From Posidonia oceanica (Eukaryota > Streptophyta > Magnoliopsida > Alismatales > Posidoniaceae), in assembly GCA_037176725.1 (NCBI GenBank), contig JAZBRS010000011.1, positions 8,680,001-8,744,000 on the forward strand: a stretch of DNA of 64,000 nt, given 5' to 3'. Of this stretch, positions 34,753 to 45,990 are shown piece after piece. Both the position numbers and the translations under genes were made by a program. Position 1 is the first letter of the stretch, and every line of letters starts with the position of its first letter. Below the pieces are notes generated by a model that made no database searches, had not been told where the DNA came from, and saw nothing but the letters and a program-made list of their open reading frames with translations.

Positions 34753-36039
34753 CTAGCTGGTTCGAGCCTTCTTTGATTTTTCGGAGTCAGGGAATAAGGG
34801 ACCGCTCGGCGGGATTTCATCGATGGGCCAGAGGTCCTGCACCTCGGTGACGTACTCAGGAGTACACCCCATGCCTCTTGTAGCCGCGATGTCTGTTGAT
34901 CGCACGCCATGCTGCATCAGATTGGCCAGTTCCTTCGTTGGGGCAGTTGTACTGAGGGGATATGTTTGAAGGAGCCTAGGCACCGTGCTGTCGACAAAGG
35001 CGCCCTGCTGGAAACCGAACTAGCGCATGACCCTGATAGGGTGGTATTCCACGCCCGCAGTGAATCCTGGCAGCACAATCAGCCGCGTGTCGCGTGTGCT
35101 GAAGAAGACAGTGAATGGTTCGGCCATAGAAGGGACGATGCGCCAGGTTACTGTGTCATCTGTCAGCCCTGATAATCTCTCGTACTCTTCCTTGATGCTC
35201 TTAACAGTCTTGGCATGGCCGCTGCTGCAGTAGGCCTCAAAAACCTGTACTTGGGGGCGCAGAAGATCTATCTCGGTGTGTGCGGCTAGCCAGACCTGAA
35301 TAAGTGCTCTGCAACCATGAAAGTGGCGACAGCGATGCAAAATGCGGTCCAGTCCGGGGTATGTTTCTACCAAAACAACCGGTGCCAGGTCTATCTGGCG
35401 AGTCACCACAGCGAGTGCTATTTCAGCGATCTCGACGGCCACCGTTATCTTGCCATGAGTAAAAACCAGCTCGCCTAGGAAACGGGTAACAAATCCTCGG
35501 AGCCACAGCTCGTCTCCAAGTTCAGCGCGCTTTTCCACAGTATCATCAAAATATGCTAGGCGAAGTAGGGGCGTGGGCCTGCTGGTGCAAATCAGTCTTT
35601 GCTGGCAACTTCGAGTAGAGAGCCCAGTCAGCTGTTTCAGGACTGCGATGTATCCGTCACGCCTCATGAAGATGGGCGGTCCCAAGATCTTGGAAAAGCC
35701 ACAGATTCGGCACACTTCCTCCAGTGTAGGTGTTAATTCAGTTTTGCCAAAGCGGAAGGCATGGTGTGCCGATTTCCAGAACCTCACGGCAGCGCACAGA
35801 AGATGGCGGCTCACTTCTACATCAGCAGCCTTTAGCAATTTGGTTGGAATGCCCCACAGGCGCAGCTTCTCGCAGTCATCTTGGGTAAGCTTGCCGATCC
35901 ACCCTCACAGGATCTCGGAACAGTGTGTCGGGGTCACCAGAGTGGGGAAACCCATTGCGTTGATTGTAGAATGCAGGCAAGCGGCTGTCGCAAAATCTTC
36001 AGATACCTGTTGCCAAGACTGTGAATTATCAGATCTCAT
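34753..36039 (-). pseudogene. 3' extra ORF of G, DUF7745/plant-mobile-domain-like, two in-frame stops
   Basis: A single minus-strand frame of 428 codons from the ATG at 36039 to 34753, broken only by TGA (35907-35905) and TAG (35022-35020). It has FWKSAHHAFRFGKTELTPTL followed by EEV at about residues 85-110. The same step (W/F..., F..., ELT..LEEV) occurs in the genes at 57.3 and 63.2 kb and is typical of the retroelement-associated DUF7745/plant mobile domain group. The middle holds a basic/hydrophobic helix-rich region (LIQVWLAAHTEIDLLRPQVQ). The end, DLWPIDEIPPSGPLFPDSEK, is conserved in element A. It lies downstream of integrase in the sense orientation. Extra ORFs here are known in Tat elements; their function is not. 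The domain name is by pattern and moderately sure. Confidence 0.62.
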
Positions 36040-37221
36040 ATAGACACATAGCAGATTCTGAAGCTGGTAAGAACAGTTCAACACATTCAGCAGTAAGCAT
36101 TCAGATCACAGCAATTAAACACATATAAGCAAAGGGATTCTGTTGGCACGGCGGGGACGGGCAGGAGTCTTGGGTCGTCGCGGCCTGACGATGCCAACGC
36201 GTGCTGAGTAGGAGTACTGTCTCAGCGCTGGAGTAAGCTTTGCAGAGTAGGGTGATTAGAGGGAGGGGAGATGACTGGAAATGCAAATGCATGCGTGATT
36301 GGTGTAGTTTGCCCTCAGCATCGGGGGTGCTTTGGTGCCTGCTGTGTAGGAAGGGAGCGGTCCCTGACTCATTGGACTCTACTCAGACCCCTGACTTGTT
36401 GGTGGCACTCTAGGAAAGGGTGTTGGTGATGTTTGGTGGTGGTGTAGAGAGGACGGGCTCCGTGTCAAACTCTCAAGGACTTACACTCACTCCTACCTTT
36501 TCGTTCCCTTTTTTATGTTGGTGTGCAGGGCTCTCCTCATTCCCATTTCGGAAACAAGGAGGACCTGACCTGAACTTTGACTCTTTTCCGGGGTGGGTGA
36601 GAGGTGTGGGATTACCCTGCCTGCCTTCATTTTTGGGAGGGGGCTTTTGTTCCTCTCCTCTTCTTTTTCTATCATTCTCTTTTTTGCTGTGTTTTTTTTT
36701 CTTTTTTTCTTTTTTTTTTCTTTTTTTTTTTTTTTAAGGCTTGCAGGTCTCTGCTATCCCTTCCCTAGAGGAAATGGGTGTCAGGGCCTTTTGGGGACTG
36801 GCTCTCTCTCTCTTTCTTTTCTTGTGCATCTAGGCTTAGACACATATTACTTTCTGGCTAATGCCTAGCATTCTTCTAGGAGTGTAAGTCCTTAGGTGTT
36901 TGGGCATTTCGCCCACTCTCACTGAATAGTGGCTCCCTTACTAGCTAAGACATCTAAGTAGTATCAGGTGAGGTCGGGAGACTCCTTCCGCAGCAGGCAA
37001 GCAACTCCGATTTTCATCACCGGGCAATATGCAATGCGTGATTTGATGAGGATTGCAAACAGGATGAAAGAAGAAATGCACGGGAGTGCCGTAATGACAG
37101 AAAATGCAGGAGATAGGATGAACTGATGTGTGAGGGAGATAAGGCGAAAAGAGGTACAAAAACATGCGAGTGGCGGGGGTACAAAAAGGTGGGGGGAAAG
37201 ATCCGCAATGATTACTCTCAG
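36040..37221 (-). other. Non-coding stretch between integrase and 3' ORF of G
   Basis: Contains a strongly strand-asymmetric run (36650-36740: plus-strand T/C only, so A/G in the element's RNA). No frame of interest. The plus-strand ORFs at 36420-36868 are by-products of this tract. Confidence 0.5.
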
Positions 37222-38195
37222 CTACTGATAGTACTTCTTGAGGTAGCACAAGTTGACCGGCTCGGACTGCTCGGCCTAGACCATGTCCTCAAGAGTTACT
37301 GCACCGCCTGAGAAAATCTGTTTAACCACGAAGGGGCCACGCCAGTTAGGTCGGAATTTGCCTCGACCGTCCGGTAAGTGAATGGCGCACAGAACTAGAT
37401 CCCCCGGTTGGAAGCTTCTAGGCCGGACTTTCTTCAAGAACGCTCTAGCCATTCGCTTCTGGTAACAGTGAGCATTATGCATGGCTTGTAGTCTATGCTC
37501 ATCAATCAGATTCAGCTGGACGCAGCGGTCTTCGACCCATTCTGCCTCTTCCAGCTCGGCTTCTTGTAGGATCCGTAGTGAGGGGATCTCTACCTCGACG
37601 GGTAATACTGCTTCCATGCCGTACACCAGAGAGTATGGCGTGACTCCTGTTGAAGTCCTGATTGATGTCCTGTACGCCCAAAGCGCGTACGAGAGCTTAT
37701 CATGCCAATCTTTGTGGGTTTCTACCATCTTCTTCATGATCTTGATGATGTTTTTATTAGCTGACTCCACCGCTCCATTCATCTGCGGCCGATAAGGCGA
37801 GGACTTGTGATGCTTGATCTTGAGACTCTGCAGGAATTCCTCAGTTCTTTTGGCAATGAAGTTCGTGCCATTGTCAGAGATGATGGAATAAGGGACCCCG
37901 TATCGGGCGACGATATTGTTCCTGATGAACATTTCCGTTGCCACCGCGGTGACTGTTCCGTAAGAGGCTGCTTCCACCCACTTAGTGAAGTAGTTAATTG
38001 CTACCATGATGAAACGGTGGCCGTTTGAAGCAGCGGGGTGTATTGCGCCAATGACGTCGATCCCCCAGGTGGAGAAAGGCCATAGCGAGGACATGTTATG
38101 TAGCTGATGAGGGGGAGCCTTGATAAAATTACCGTGGATCTGACAGTTGTGGCATTTACGCACGAACCGGCAGCAGTCCGCCTCCATGGTTTGCT
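37222..38195 (-). pseudogene. int: Integrase region of G pol, with two in-frame TAG codons
   Basis: Follows RT/RNase H in the same frame. The zinc finger straddles a TAG (38196-38194): its two His lie before it (VHAGTCGPHM) and its Cys pair after it (CHNC). The catalytic core has D in GIDVIG, D in ISDNGTNF and E in GAVESANK, with about 35 residues between the second and third, as in active integrases. A GPF/Y-type module (KFRPNWRGPFVVKQIF) follows. Another TAG at 37278-37276 comes just before a conserved-looking tail (SEPVNLCYLKKYY) that ends at 37222. Integrase joins the cDNA to host DNA and makes the 5-bp duplication seen for G. There is no chromodomain, as expected for Tat. Confidence 0.9.
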
Positions 38196-41139
38196 AGAAG
38201 TATCCTTGGAGCATGATCTTCTTGGCTAAGAGGACGCCATTCATGTGCGGGCCACAGGTTCCTGCATGCACTTGGAGCATTAGCGTATCAGCCTCCGGCT
38301 TGTCCAGGCAGCGTAAAAGCATCTGATTGTACGACCTTCTGTACAGCTGCCCAGCCCCTAACACATATTTTGACGCCAGACACGCCAAAGTCCTCTTATC
38401 TTCTGCAGTGGTGTCAGGCGGAAGGCTGCCGGATTCCGGGAGTGCTTTAATGTCGTAATACCATGGCCGCTCTTCTGCCGTATCTGCTTCCTCTATAATC
38501 ATGCAATGCGCAGGCTCCTCTATACGGGTGACTGACACATCCACCGTGCTATCTTCTGGTATACTGAGCCAGGATGCCAGGGTTGCTAGCGCGTCTGCGT
38601 ACGCATTCTTTGCCCTGTTCATGTATGTGAAATTGATGCTCCTGAACTCTTGTATCAGCCTCAGCAGGCATTCGTGATATGGCATAAGTTTTGGGTCCTT
38701 CGTCTTCCAATCGCCATTCACTTGAGAGATCACCAGCATGGCATCGCCGTGCACATGCAACTTCTGCGCCTTATGCTCGAGGGCGACTTTCAAACCCAAG
38801 ATGCACGCTTCATATCCTGCCTCATTGTTTGTGCACGGGAAAGTCAACTTCCTCGCAAAAGGAATCATCTGCCCCTGGGGCGTGATCAGCACTGCGCCTA
38901 TGCCTCGACCCTTTTTGTTGACAGCGCCGTCAAAGTACAGCTGCCACTGCTCTTGCTCCTCAGGGTCTTTCTCCTCTGAGTCCTCCATTGCAAAGAGAAT
39001 GTCCTCGTCAGGGAACTGCGTCTGGAGTGGCTGGTATTCAGGCAAAGGAAAGTCCGCAAGGTGATCTGCCATAGCCTGGCCCTTCATAGACCTCTGTGTG
39101 ACGAAGGTGATGTCGTATTGGGATAACAGCACCTGCCACTTGACACATCTGCCCACCAAAGCCGGCTTTTGAAAGAGAAACTTGATGGGATCATGCCGAC
39201 ACAAGAGGTGAACTGGGTACACCATCATATAATGCCTCAGTTTCTGTGCGGCCCAGACAAGGGACAAACAGGTCTTCTCCATCGTGCTGTACCTGGCCTC
39301 GCATTCATTGAATTTCTTGCTCAGGTAGTAGATGGCGCGCTCCTTCCTACCAGATCCGTCGTGTTGGCCCAAGACAACGCCCATGGAGTGCTGTGTGGTA
39401 GAAAGGTAGAGGAGCAAAGGTCTTCCTGGCGTGGGAGGGACCAGGACAGGAAGTTTGACCAGCAGTTGCTTGATTTTATCAAATGCGGCCTGACACTCCT
39501 CGTTCCAGTTGATTTGTGCATTCTTCCTCAGGAGTTTGAAGATAGGCTCGCAGATGGGCGTAAGCTGTGCAATGAAGCGACTGATATACTGTAAGCGCCC
39601 AAGTAGGCCTCGAACCTCCTTCTCGGTTCTAGGGGGTGGCATGTCCACGATGGCTTTCGCTTTCAACGGGTCCACTTCAATCCCCCTTTGGCTAACGATG
39701 TAGCCCAGAAGTTTGCCAGATGAAACCCCAAACACGCATTTACTGGGGTTAAGCCTCAGTCTGTATTTTCTCAAACGGTCAAAGAGCTTCTTCAGGCAAG
39801 CAAGGTGACCCTCAGGCTCTTTGGTCTTCGCAATCATGTCATCTACATAGACCTCCACTTCTTGGTGCATGAGGTCGTGGAAAAGCGTAGTCATGGCCCT
39901 CTGATAAGTTGCGCCAGCATTCTTCAACCCAAACGGCATAACTTGATAACAGAAGACCCCCCAGCGGGTGATGGATGAGGTCTTTTCCATGTCTTCTTCT
40001 GCCATCTTGATCTGATTATAGCCGGAGAAACCATCCATAAAGGATAGCATTTTGTGGCCCGCAGTTTTGTCGACTAGGACGTCAATGTGAGGCAATGGGA
40101 AATCGTCCTTGGGACTTGCCTTGTTCAGGTCCCTGTAGTCGATACATATCCGGATCTGGCCATCTTTCTTGGGCACTGGCACGATGTTCGCAAGCCACTC
40201 AGGATAAAGGACGACCTTCAGAAAATTGACATCAAGCTGCTTCATTATCTCTTCCTTGATCATGAGCAGCCATTGTGGTCGCCATCTTCTCAGTTTCTGC
40301 TTTACTAGCTTGGCGTCTGGCTTCAAGGGCAAGTTATGGACCACTATTTCGACATCGAGGCCCACCATGTCTTCATAAGTCCAGGCGAAGACGTCTACAT
40401 ACTCTTTCAGGAACGCAATGAACTCTATTCTGGCCTGGGGTGATAGTAGGGCACTGATGCGAACTTCTTTGGTTTCTTCGGCTGTGCCGAGGTTAATAAC
40501 CTCTGTTTCTTCTTCAACATGCAGGTTGGGACCGTCTAGATCATCGTCATAGGGCTGGAACTCAGGCGATGGGTCGTCATTCTCATCCTCGCCTGTATTG
40601 TCTTCTTCTCCATATGCAACAAGTTCCGAGAGGATCTCCTTTTCGAGGGTGGGATTTGTTACATCGAAGGAGTGTAGATGTTCTGCTTCTTGGCCCTGGT
40701 GATGCCTCAAGATGGTCACGCCTACTCGAGTATTTCTGTATCCCCAATGCGCGATCTCTGCTCGGGTGACTTCCTTTGTCTGTTCTGCTGCTGATGACAC
40801 TGCTGCATGCTCTGCTGATACTGCTGAAGGCCTTGCCAATTCTGCGACTGATACTGCTGACGGCCTTGCTACTGAGACTACTGACAACTCTGTTACTGAT
40901 TCTGCCCTTTGTTCTGTTACTGCTGCTGCATGATCTGCTGGTGCTTCCTCCTCTGAGTCTGCTAATGTGCTGGTGGAGGGTATGTCGGACTGGCGGCTGA
41001 TCTGGATGCTGCCACCTGCTATCTTGCCCCAGTGAGGCATGTGCTGCACGAGCCACCTAGACCCTCCTTCGGGTTGGAGGATGATGAGCTCGTCTGGTTT
41101 AGGGGAGTTCGGCATTACCGAGTTTTCTCCCAGAGCCAT
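38194..41139 (-). CDS. pol: RT-RNase H-archaeal-type RNase H part of G pol
   Basis: 981-codon open stretch from the first ATG after a TGA (41190-41188). The first 250 residues are a low-complexity acidic linker. RT spans roughly residues 275-480 with IVPVPKKDGQIRICIDYRDL and the catalytic YVDD at about residue 430. A gypsy RNase H follows (LLLYLSTTQHS to GQAMADHLADF), with its first Asp position apparently lost. Then comes a second, archaeal-type RNase H with FDGA, NNEAGYEA, HGDAMLVISQ and ADALATLAS carrying the acidic residues. The dual arrangement is diagnostic of the Tat lineage. The stretch ends in the start of the integrase finger at an in-frame TAG. It is in the same frame as gag-protease and integrase, so it is one piece of a single polyprotein rather than a separate gene. 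Confidence 0.93.
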   Translation of the reverse strand: MALGENSVMPNSPKPDELIILQPEGGSRWLVQHMPHWGKIAGGSIQISRQSDIPSTSTLADSEEEAPADHAAAVTEQRAESVTELSVVSVARPSAVSVAELARPSAVSAEHAAVSSAAEQTKEVTRAEIAHWGYRNTRVGVTILRHHQGQEAEHLHSFDVTNPTLEKEILSELVAYGEEDNTGEDENDDPSPEFQPYDDDLDGPNLHVEEETEVINLGTAEETKEVRISALLSPQARIEFIAFLKEYVDVFAWTYEDMVGLDVEIVVHNLPLKPDAKLVKQKLRRWRPQWLLMIKEEIMKQLDVNFLKVVLYPEWLANIVPVPKKDGQIRICIDYRDLNKASPKDDFPLPHIDVLVDKTAGHKMLSFMDGFSGYNQIKMAEEDMEKTSSITRWGVFCYQVMPFGLKNAGATYQRAMTTLFHDLMHQEVEVYVDDMIAKTKEPEGHLACLKKLFDRLRKYRLRLNPSKCVFGVSSGKLLGYIVSQRGIEVDPLKAKAIVDMPPPRTEKEVRGLLGRLQYISRFIAQLTPICEPIFKLLRKNAQINWNEECQAAFDKIKQLLVKLPVLVPPTPGRPLLLYLSTTQHSMGVVLGQHDGSGRKERAIYYLSKKFNECEARYSTMEKTCLSLVWAAQKLRHYMMVYPVHLLCRHDPIKFLFQKPALVGRCVKWQVLLSQYDITFVTQRSMKGQAMADHLADFPLPEYQPLQTQFPDEDILFAMEDSEEKDPEEQEQWQLYFDGAVNKKGRGIGAVLITPQGQMIPFARKLTFPCTNNEAGYEACILGLKVALEHKAQKLHVHGDAMLVISQVNGDWKTKDPKLMPYHECLLRLIQEFRSINFTYMNRAKNAYADALATLASWLSIPEDSTVDVSVTRIEEPAHCMIIEEADTAEERPWYYDIKALPESGSLPPDTTAEDKRTLACLASKYVLGAGQLYRRSYNQMLLRCLDKPEADTLMLQVHAGTCGPHMNGVLLAKKIMLQGYF

Positions 41140-41799
41140 GATGGAGGTGTGGTCCTCTCGCAGAGGAGGATCCGTAACTACGGCTTTTCATTTCCTTTCT
41201 GCGGCTCGATGCTGTGCCAGGTCTTCTACTATGGATTCGAGCTGTTCTTGGTACAGTAGCTCCAAATCAGACATCCATGAATCGACCTGGGCTTCTATCA
41301 CCCCTCCTTCTTCCTCATCTGAGGGTGAGTCGACATAGTAGGCGCCGAGGGCCTACGGCACTGGCTTGGCTGCGAGGTGGATTGCTGTTCCTGGTATTTG
41401 CGTGGTCTGACTAACAGGCACGCCTGATAGTGATAGCCTCAGCATGGGAGATCCGGACAGGCTGGTCAGCGGGGCCGCAGATGGGTACGCTGCCAGGGTT
41501 ACTGGGGCAGTCGGAGGGTAGGCAAAGGTGCTCTTCTGAAGGCTCGAGGGCTGGGAGACTGTGATGCTCGGCTGGTCCTCTGCGACTGGTGATGATGGTG
41601 AGAACGCGGCCTCTGAGTCCATAGGGTCCTGCCATGAGAGTTGCTGTTGTGCGGCAGGCGAAGGCGCAGCTGACCGAGCTGGCTGAGATGTGATTACTGA
41701 AAAGGGCTGAGTCACGCTGCTGACTGGACTCAGTGACTGACCCTCCTGAGAGGGTGACAGTTGTACCGATGCGATAGCGGTTGTGGGCGGACTGACTGA
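41140..41799 (-). pseudogene. Protease-RT linker of G, in frame with both sides
   Basis: The frame of protease continues through this stretch into RT, interrupted only by TAG (41802-41800), TAG (41355-41353) and TGA (41190-41188). The residues between are Ser/Pro/Thr-rich, then acidic (SPSDEEEGG, LLYQEQLESIVED), and read as genuine linker. In pea Ogre an intron is spliced out between protease and RT; here the in-frame text argues against a need for one, or the linker is coding in an unspliced product. Confidence 0.65.
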
Positions 41800-44700
41800 C
41801 TACGCCTGGGTTGGTACTGGTGATGCTGAAGTTGGTACTGGTGATGCTGACAAGACTGTGGGAACATTAGAGACTGTCAAATCTGCCAAAGGTTCTGCCA
41901 AATCTGCTGCTTCATGATCTGTGGAAGGAAAGGCCGGACAAACCAACTGATGTGCTGTTGAGTTGGGCTGGCTTTCGCTGCAAGTCTGAACTACCCCTGC
42001 TGTGCTAGACTGTTCCTCATCCGAGTAGTAGTCCTCAACGCAGACCCAGTCCTCTTCCGATGGCGGAGAGCTTTGGCATGGCTCCGACGGCGCTACGGCT
42101 TGAATGGCGCTTGAACCCAGGATACCCGCACTTGTGAAGTTAGCTAGGTTCCGGGGTATGAGCATTCGTTGATTCCTCGCTTGCAGGCACTTGCCTTCAT
42201 CAGCGTGAGGGTCGTATCCTAGACCCTCGTTGTCTCTTCGTTCTACCGCCGTGATGGGTTCAGCGATTCCCTGGCCGTATCGTCCGAGCGGCGTCCCCTT
42301 GACGTAGCCCCACTTGTGATAGACGTTCTCGACCATCTGAAAAGGGTTGTTGTGAACGGCCAAGGAGTTGACGCGTTCAAGATCTGGTAAGAAGTTAACC
42401 GGCTCGCACCGATTAACGCGGTATAAGGCATTCGAGAGTTCAGGGTCAAAAGGGACAATCCGCGAAGAGACAGAGGAAACCGCTTCGATCCGCTCCTTCT
42501 CAAAATTCTCCGCCATGACAACGATGACGTCGTCACCTCGGCGGAACTTGATCATGCGATGGAGGGTCGAGGGGATAACCTGATGCTTGTGGAGCCAAGG
42601 GCGTCCAAGCAGAAAGTTGAAATTAGGCTCCAAGTCGACGACGTAGAATTCCACATCGAATGTGACCGGACCAATGATAAGAGGAATAATCAGAATCCCT
42701 AGAGCGTCGTGGTGGGTATTATCAAAAGCTGTTATTCCCTTCACAGCCGGAGTAATGTCCTCGGCCTTGAATCCGAGCTTGGTTGCTGTTCGCAAGGGGC
42801 AGACGTTAAGGCCTGACCCATTATCGACCAGCGCAAGGGGAACGCGAAAGTTCTTGAATTGTACCGTGACGAACAAGGGTTGGTTGTGATTAATCCCCGC
42901 CGGAGGCAGCTCATCACTCGTAAAAGTGATGGCCTGGGGTTCTGCGATCATTCCAACCATGCTTTCCAAGGCGGTAGATTCTATGGCTTGGGACACGCGA
43001 GCGGCTTGGAACACGCGAAGAAAAGCCTCGCGGTGCTCGGCAGAAGTGTGTATCAGGTCCCAAATGGATATGTCGGCTTTAACCTTTTTGAGCTGGGAAG
43101 TAATGTCAGCCTTGGGCTGGCCTTTCTTGGTGGCAGGGAGTGTGGCCTTGGGGGCAGATTCAGCTATGGTGGATTCAAGGGGTTGGCCTGGAGGTGGTAG
43201 GGTTGTAGGCTGGGCTAAGGGAAGAGGTGTTGCAGGTTCTGGATGTTTAGGTCTGACCACTGGTGCTGGGGGTTTGTAGACCCTTCCCGATCGCGTCACT
43301 TCCGCGCACATTTCTGTGGCGTAGCTGTAAGGTACGCGATGGGTATCCTGGGTTAGGTTAATGACCACGGGAGCACGTGCAGCGAGCACGAGAGGAGCTA
43401 CAGGGGTGCCTATTGGCTGAGGAAGGCATGGATGAGAGGATTGCTGGGATGGCAAACGGGGTGGGGATTGAGGTCTTGCTAACAAGTGCACAGGAGACCC
43501 TGGCTGGGGTCTAGCTAGGAGATGTATTGGGGATACTGGCTGCGGGTTACCTAGCAGGTGTATTGGGGCTTGGGCCCGAGAAAGCATGGTGGTTGGTGCA
43601 GAAGAACGCTCCGGCTTGGTGCGCGGTCGGACCATATGAACGCCCGACTCGGAACCGGCGACAGCTGTAAGATAAAGAGAGACTGGAAAAGGAGTAGAGA
43701 TATCATGGATAAGCTCGGAAGGATCTACCACAGATGTGGGAGATCCAGAAGGAAACAAGGAGTGGATTCCTGAGGTCCCTGCGCCTCCTGAATAGGAGTG
43801 CTCTGGCAGGGGCCGGCGAACAATATTAGCTGGGGTAGATGCTGATGCAGATGCATGAGATGGTGTTGAAGTGGACGCCTCGTGCGTGTCGATCACAATC
43901 GTTCCCGATTCGATCAAATCCTGGATAGCGTTCCGGAGAGTGAAGCAATTGTCAGTCGAATGCCCGACGCTTCGATGAAAATCGCAGAAAAGGTTCGCCT
44001 TAAACCAATGCGGTAGTGGGTTTGGTGGCGGGCGAACCTCCGGAAACTTCAGGAGCGACGCAATCTTCGGGAGGACGGCGGTGAGTGGTTCCACCAGTGG
44101 GGCGAACTTCCACTTCTCAACGGGTGGCCGTCTCGGCCTTTGGACTTGTCCTTGCTGAACCGGTGCGGCAGGATAGACCGGTCGAGCAGTGGTAGTGATT
44201 TGTGGTGTGGGGTGTGCCCTAGGTGCGGGTGCGTAATAGATCTGAGGAGGGGCAGGCCGGGACGCCAGACGAACAGGCGCAGTAGGAGAGTCGACGTACG
44301 CAACAACGGGCTTCGGCGGATCCTTTCTCTTGGGACGATTGTTGTTGATGTCGTTGTTGTTGTTGATGGCGCTGCTGCTGCTACTGTTACCACTGGCAGG
44401 GGCCTGCCTAGCAAGCACAGAGAGTGTGGGAAAGTTGCCACTCCGCAACGAACTCTCTACGCGAGTGCCAGCTCGGATCAAAGCAGTGAAGGTTGTGACA
44501 GGTTGGATGCTAAGCAAAGCTCCGGTGGACGGCTGTGCCCCTTTTATAATGATCTCGATAGACTCCTCGTCAGAGGGCCTATCCCGAACTTGAGAGGCAA
44601 GGGCACACCAGCGGCCGACGTACTCCCCGAATGGCTCGCTCGGATTCTGCTTAGTTGCGATGAGGTCCGCACGCTTTGGGACCAGATCGAGATTGAAGGA

Positions 44701-45990
44701 ATACTGTTCCAAGAACGCCTGGCTTAGGTCGTTCCATGTCCTGATTGTAGCCATATCAAGCGAGGTGAACCACTTGAGAGCTGGACCGGACAAACTCTTT
44801 TGGAACAGGCGGATCAGCAACCTCTCGTCAGCCTGGAGCTGAGCAAGATCACCGCAGTACGCCTTCAGATGGGCTATGGGGCAGCCCCTACCATCATACT
44901 TCTCAAAGTCCGGGATTTTGAACTTTGGAGGGAGTACAGCCTCTGGGAAACAGCAGAGGCCTCGGAATTGGTAGGTCTGGTGGTCCGTGCCCTGCACTAG
45001 ACGCAATGCTTTCTCTAGAACATCCATCCTGTTATTGATGGGGTCTGGAATGGCTGCCACAGGTGATGGGGCAGCGGGGGCAGGGACTACGTATGCCGAT
45101 TGGGTCGCACCGAGGTACTCCTCCAGATCTACCATCATATCGCCTGGTGACGCAAGGTGATGGCCGGCATAACCGTGCTGTGGTGGAGTGCAAGGGGGGA
45201 ATGCATGTGGAATTCTGAACCTGATGCAAAGGGGGAGGATAGGTGGTATGCTGTGCGGTGGGTGCAGAATGCTGGAGCAACAGCGACCGCACCGATGCAA
45301 TGCCGGAAGGCGGGCCTGCGAGATACTGCGCTCCCACCAGTCTGAATGACTGGCCACCAGGTGGCGGAGGTGCATGCTGTGTGTGGTGCGATGTAGATGC
45401 AAGAGGCGGGATACGTGCCCCCATCGCCGGAACTGTGAGCAGTTGAGACGATGGTCTAGGCGGAAGTGTGGAGTGCAATGCATGATGTGCGAGAGCAGGC
45501 CGCACAGGAACCTCAGGACCAACAGGAAGGGAAGAAGGACGGACTGATAGAGCCATACCCTGCAGCTGCTGGATAGTGTCCATCAGATGCTGGTACTGTT
45601 CTTCAGGTGTCCCGTCGGTGGGAACGCTGAATTGCAGTGCCGGCAAGGAGCCAGAGCCAAGAGATCCGGACTGTCCGGGAGATTGGAGTCCTAGGGCGAG
45701 AGTCACCGCAGTAGTAGAAGGGGTGTCAAAAGCGACAAATCCCTAAGAAGGTGGGGTCAGAGGTGCCTCCAGAATACGAGAAGTGGCCATCAAGATGGAC
45801 TCGGCGATCGGATCAGGAGGAGCGAGCGTCTGCCACTGTCCCACAGCAAACTGGGGTACCCCAGACGACAGAGGAGGAAATCCTGGCATCATGGGGGCAC
45901 AGAGAGGTTAGAAACGGGAGTCGGAGGGGCCGGAGCGGAAACCACCTCCGAGGTAAGAGTAATGGGGGGTTCGACGGTGCGCTGGGCCAT
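41800..45990 (-). pseudogene. gag-pro: Gag-protease of G, with two frameshifts and one early TAG
   Basis: Main frame open from 45522 to 41800. The N-terminal 200 or so residues of the natural protein lie in another frame (45032-45706 and upstream, with TPEEQYQHLMDTIQQLQGMA, a coiled-coil type), so the frame is shifted at the C run near 45190. A second shift is at the C run near 45895, and a TAG at 45745-45743; the likely start is the ATG at 45990. Capsid (about 44940-44530): FKIPDFEKYDG, HLKAYCGDLAQL, LSGPALKWFTSL. A single CHHC finger, FCDFHRSVGHSTDNC, is at about 43947-43991. Protease is at about 42900-42560 with the active-site step ALVDNGSGLNVCPL, DNG in place of the common DTG/DSG as is usual in Tat. 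Gag packages the RNA; protease matures the polyprotein. Confidence 0.88.

Noticed and set aside
34236..34910. 224-codon minus-strand ORF overlapping the conserved block
   Set aside because: It crosses array, non-coding block and the true 3' ORF in a different frame; only the 34753-36039 frame shows similarity to A.
41139..41800. Stop-codon readthrough as the reason for TAG-only breaks in G pol
   Set aside because: The same TAG/TGA bias occurs in A and in genes 1-3 at scattered places and within conserved domains, so methylation decay explains it better.
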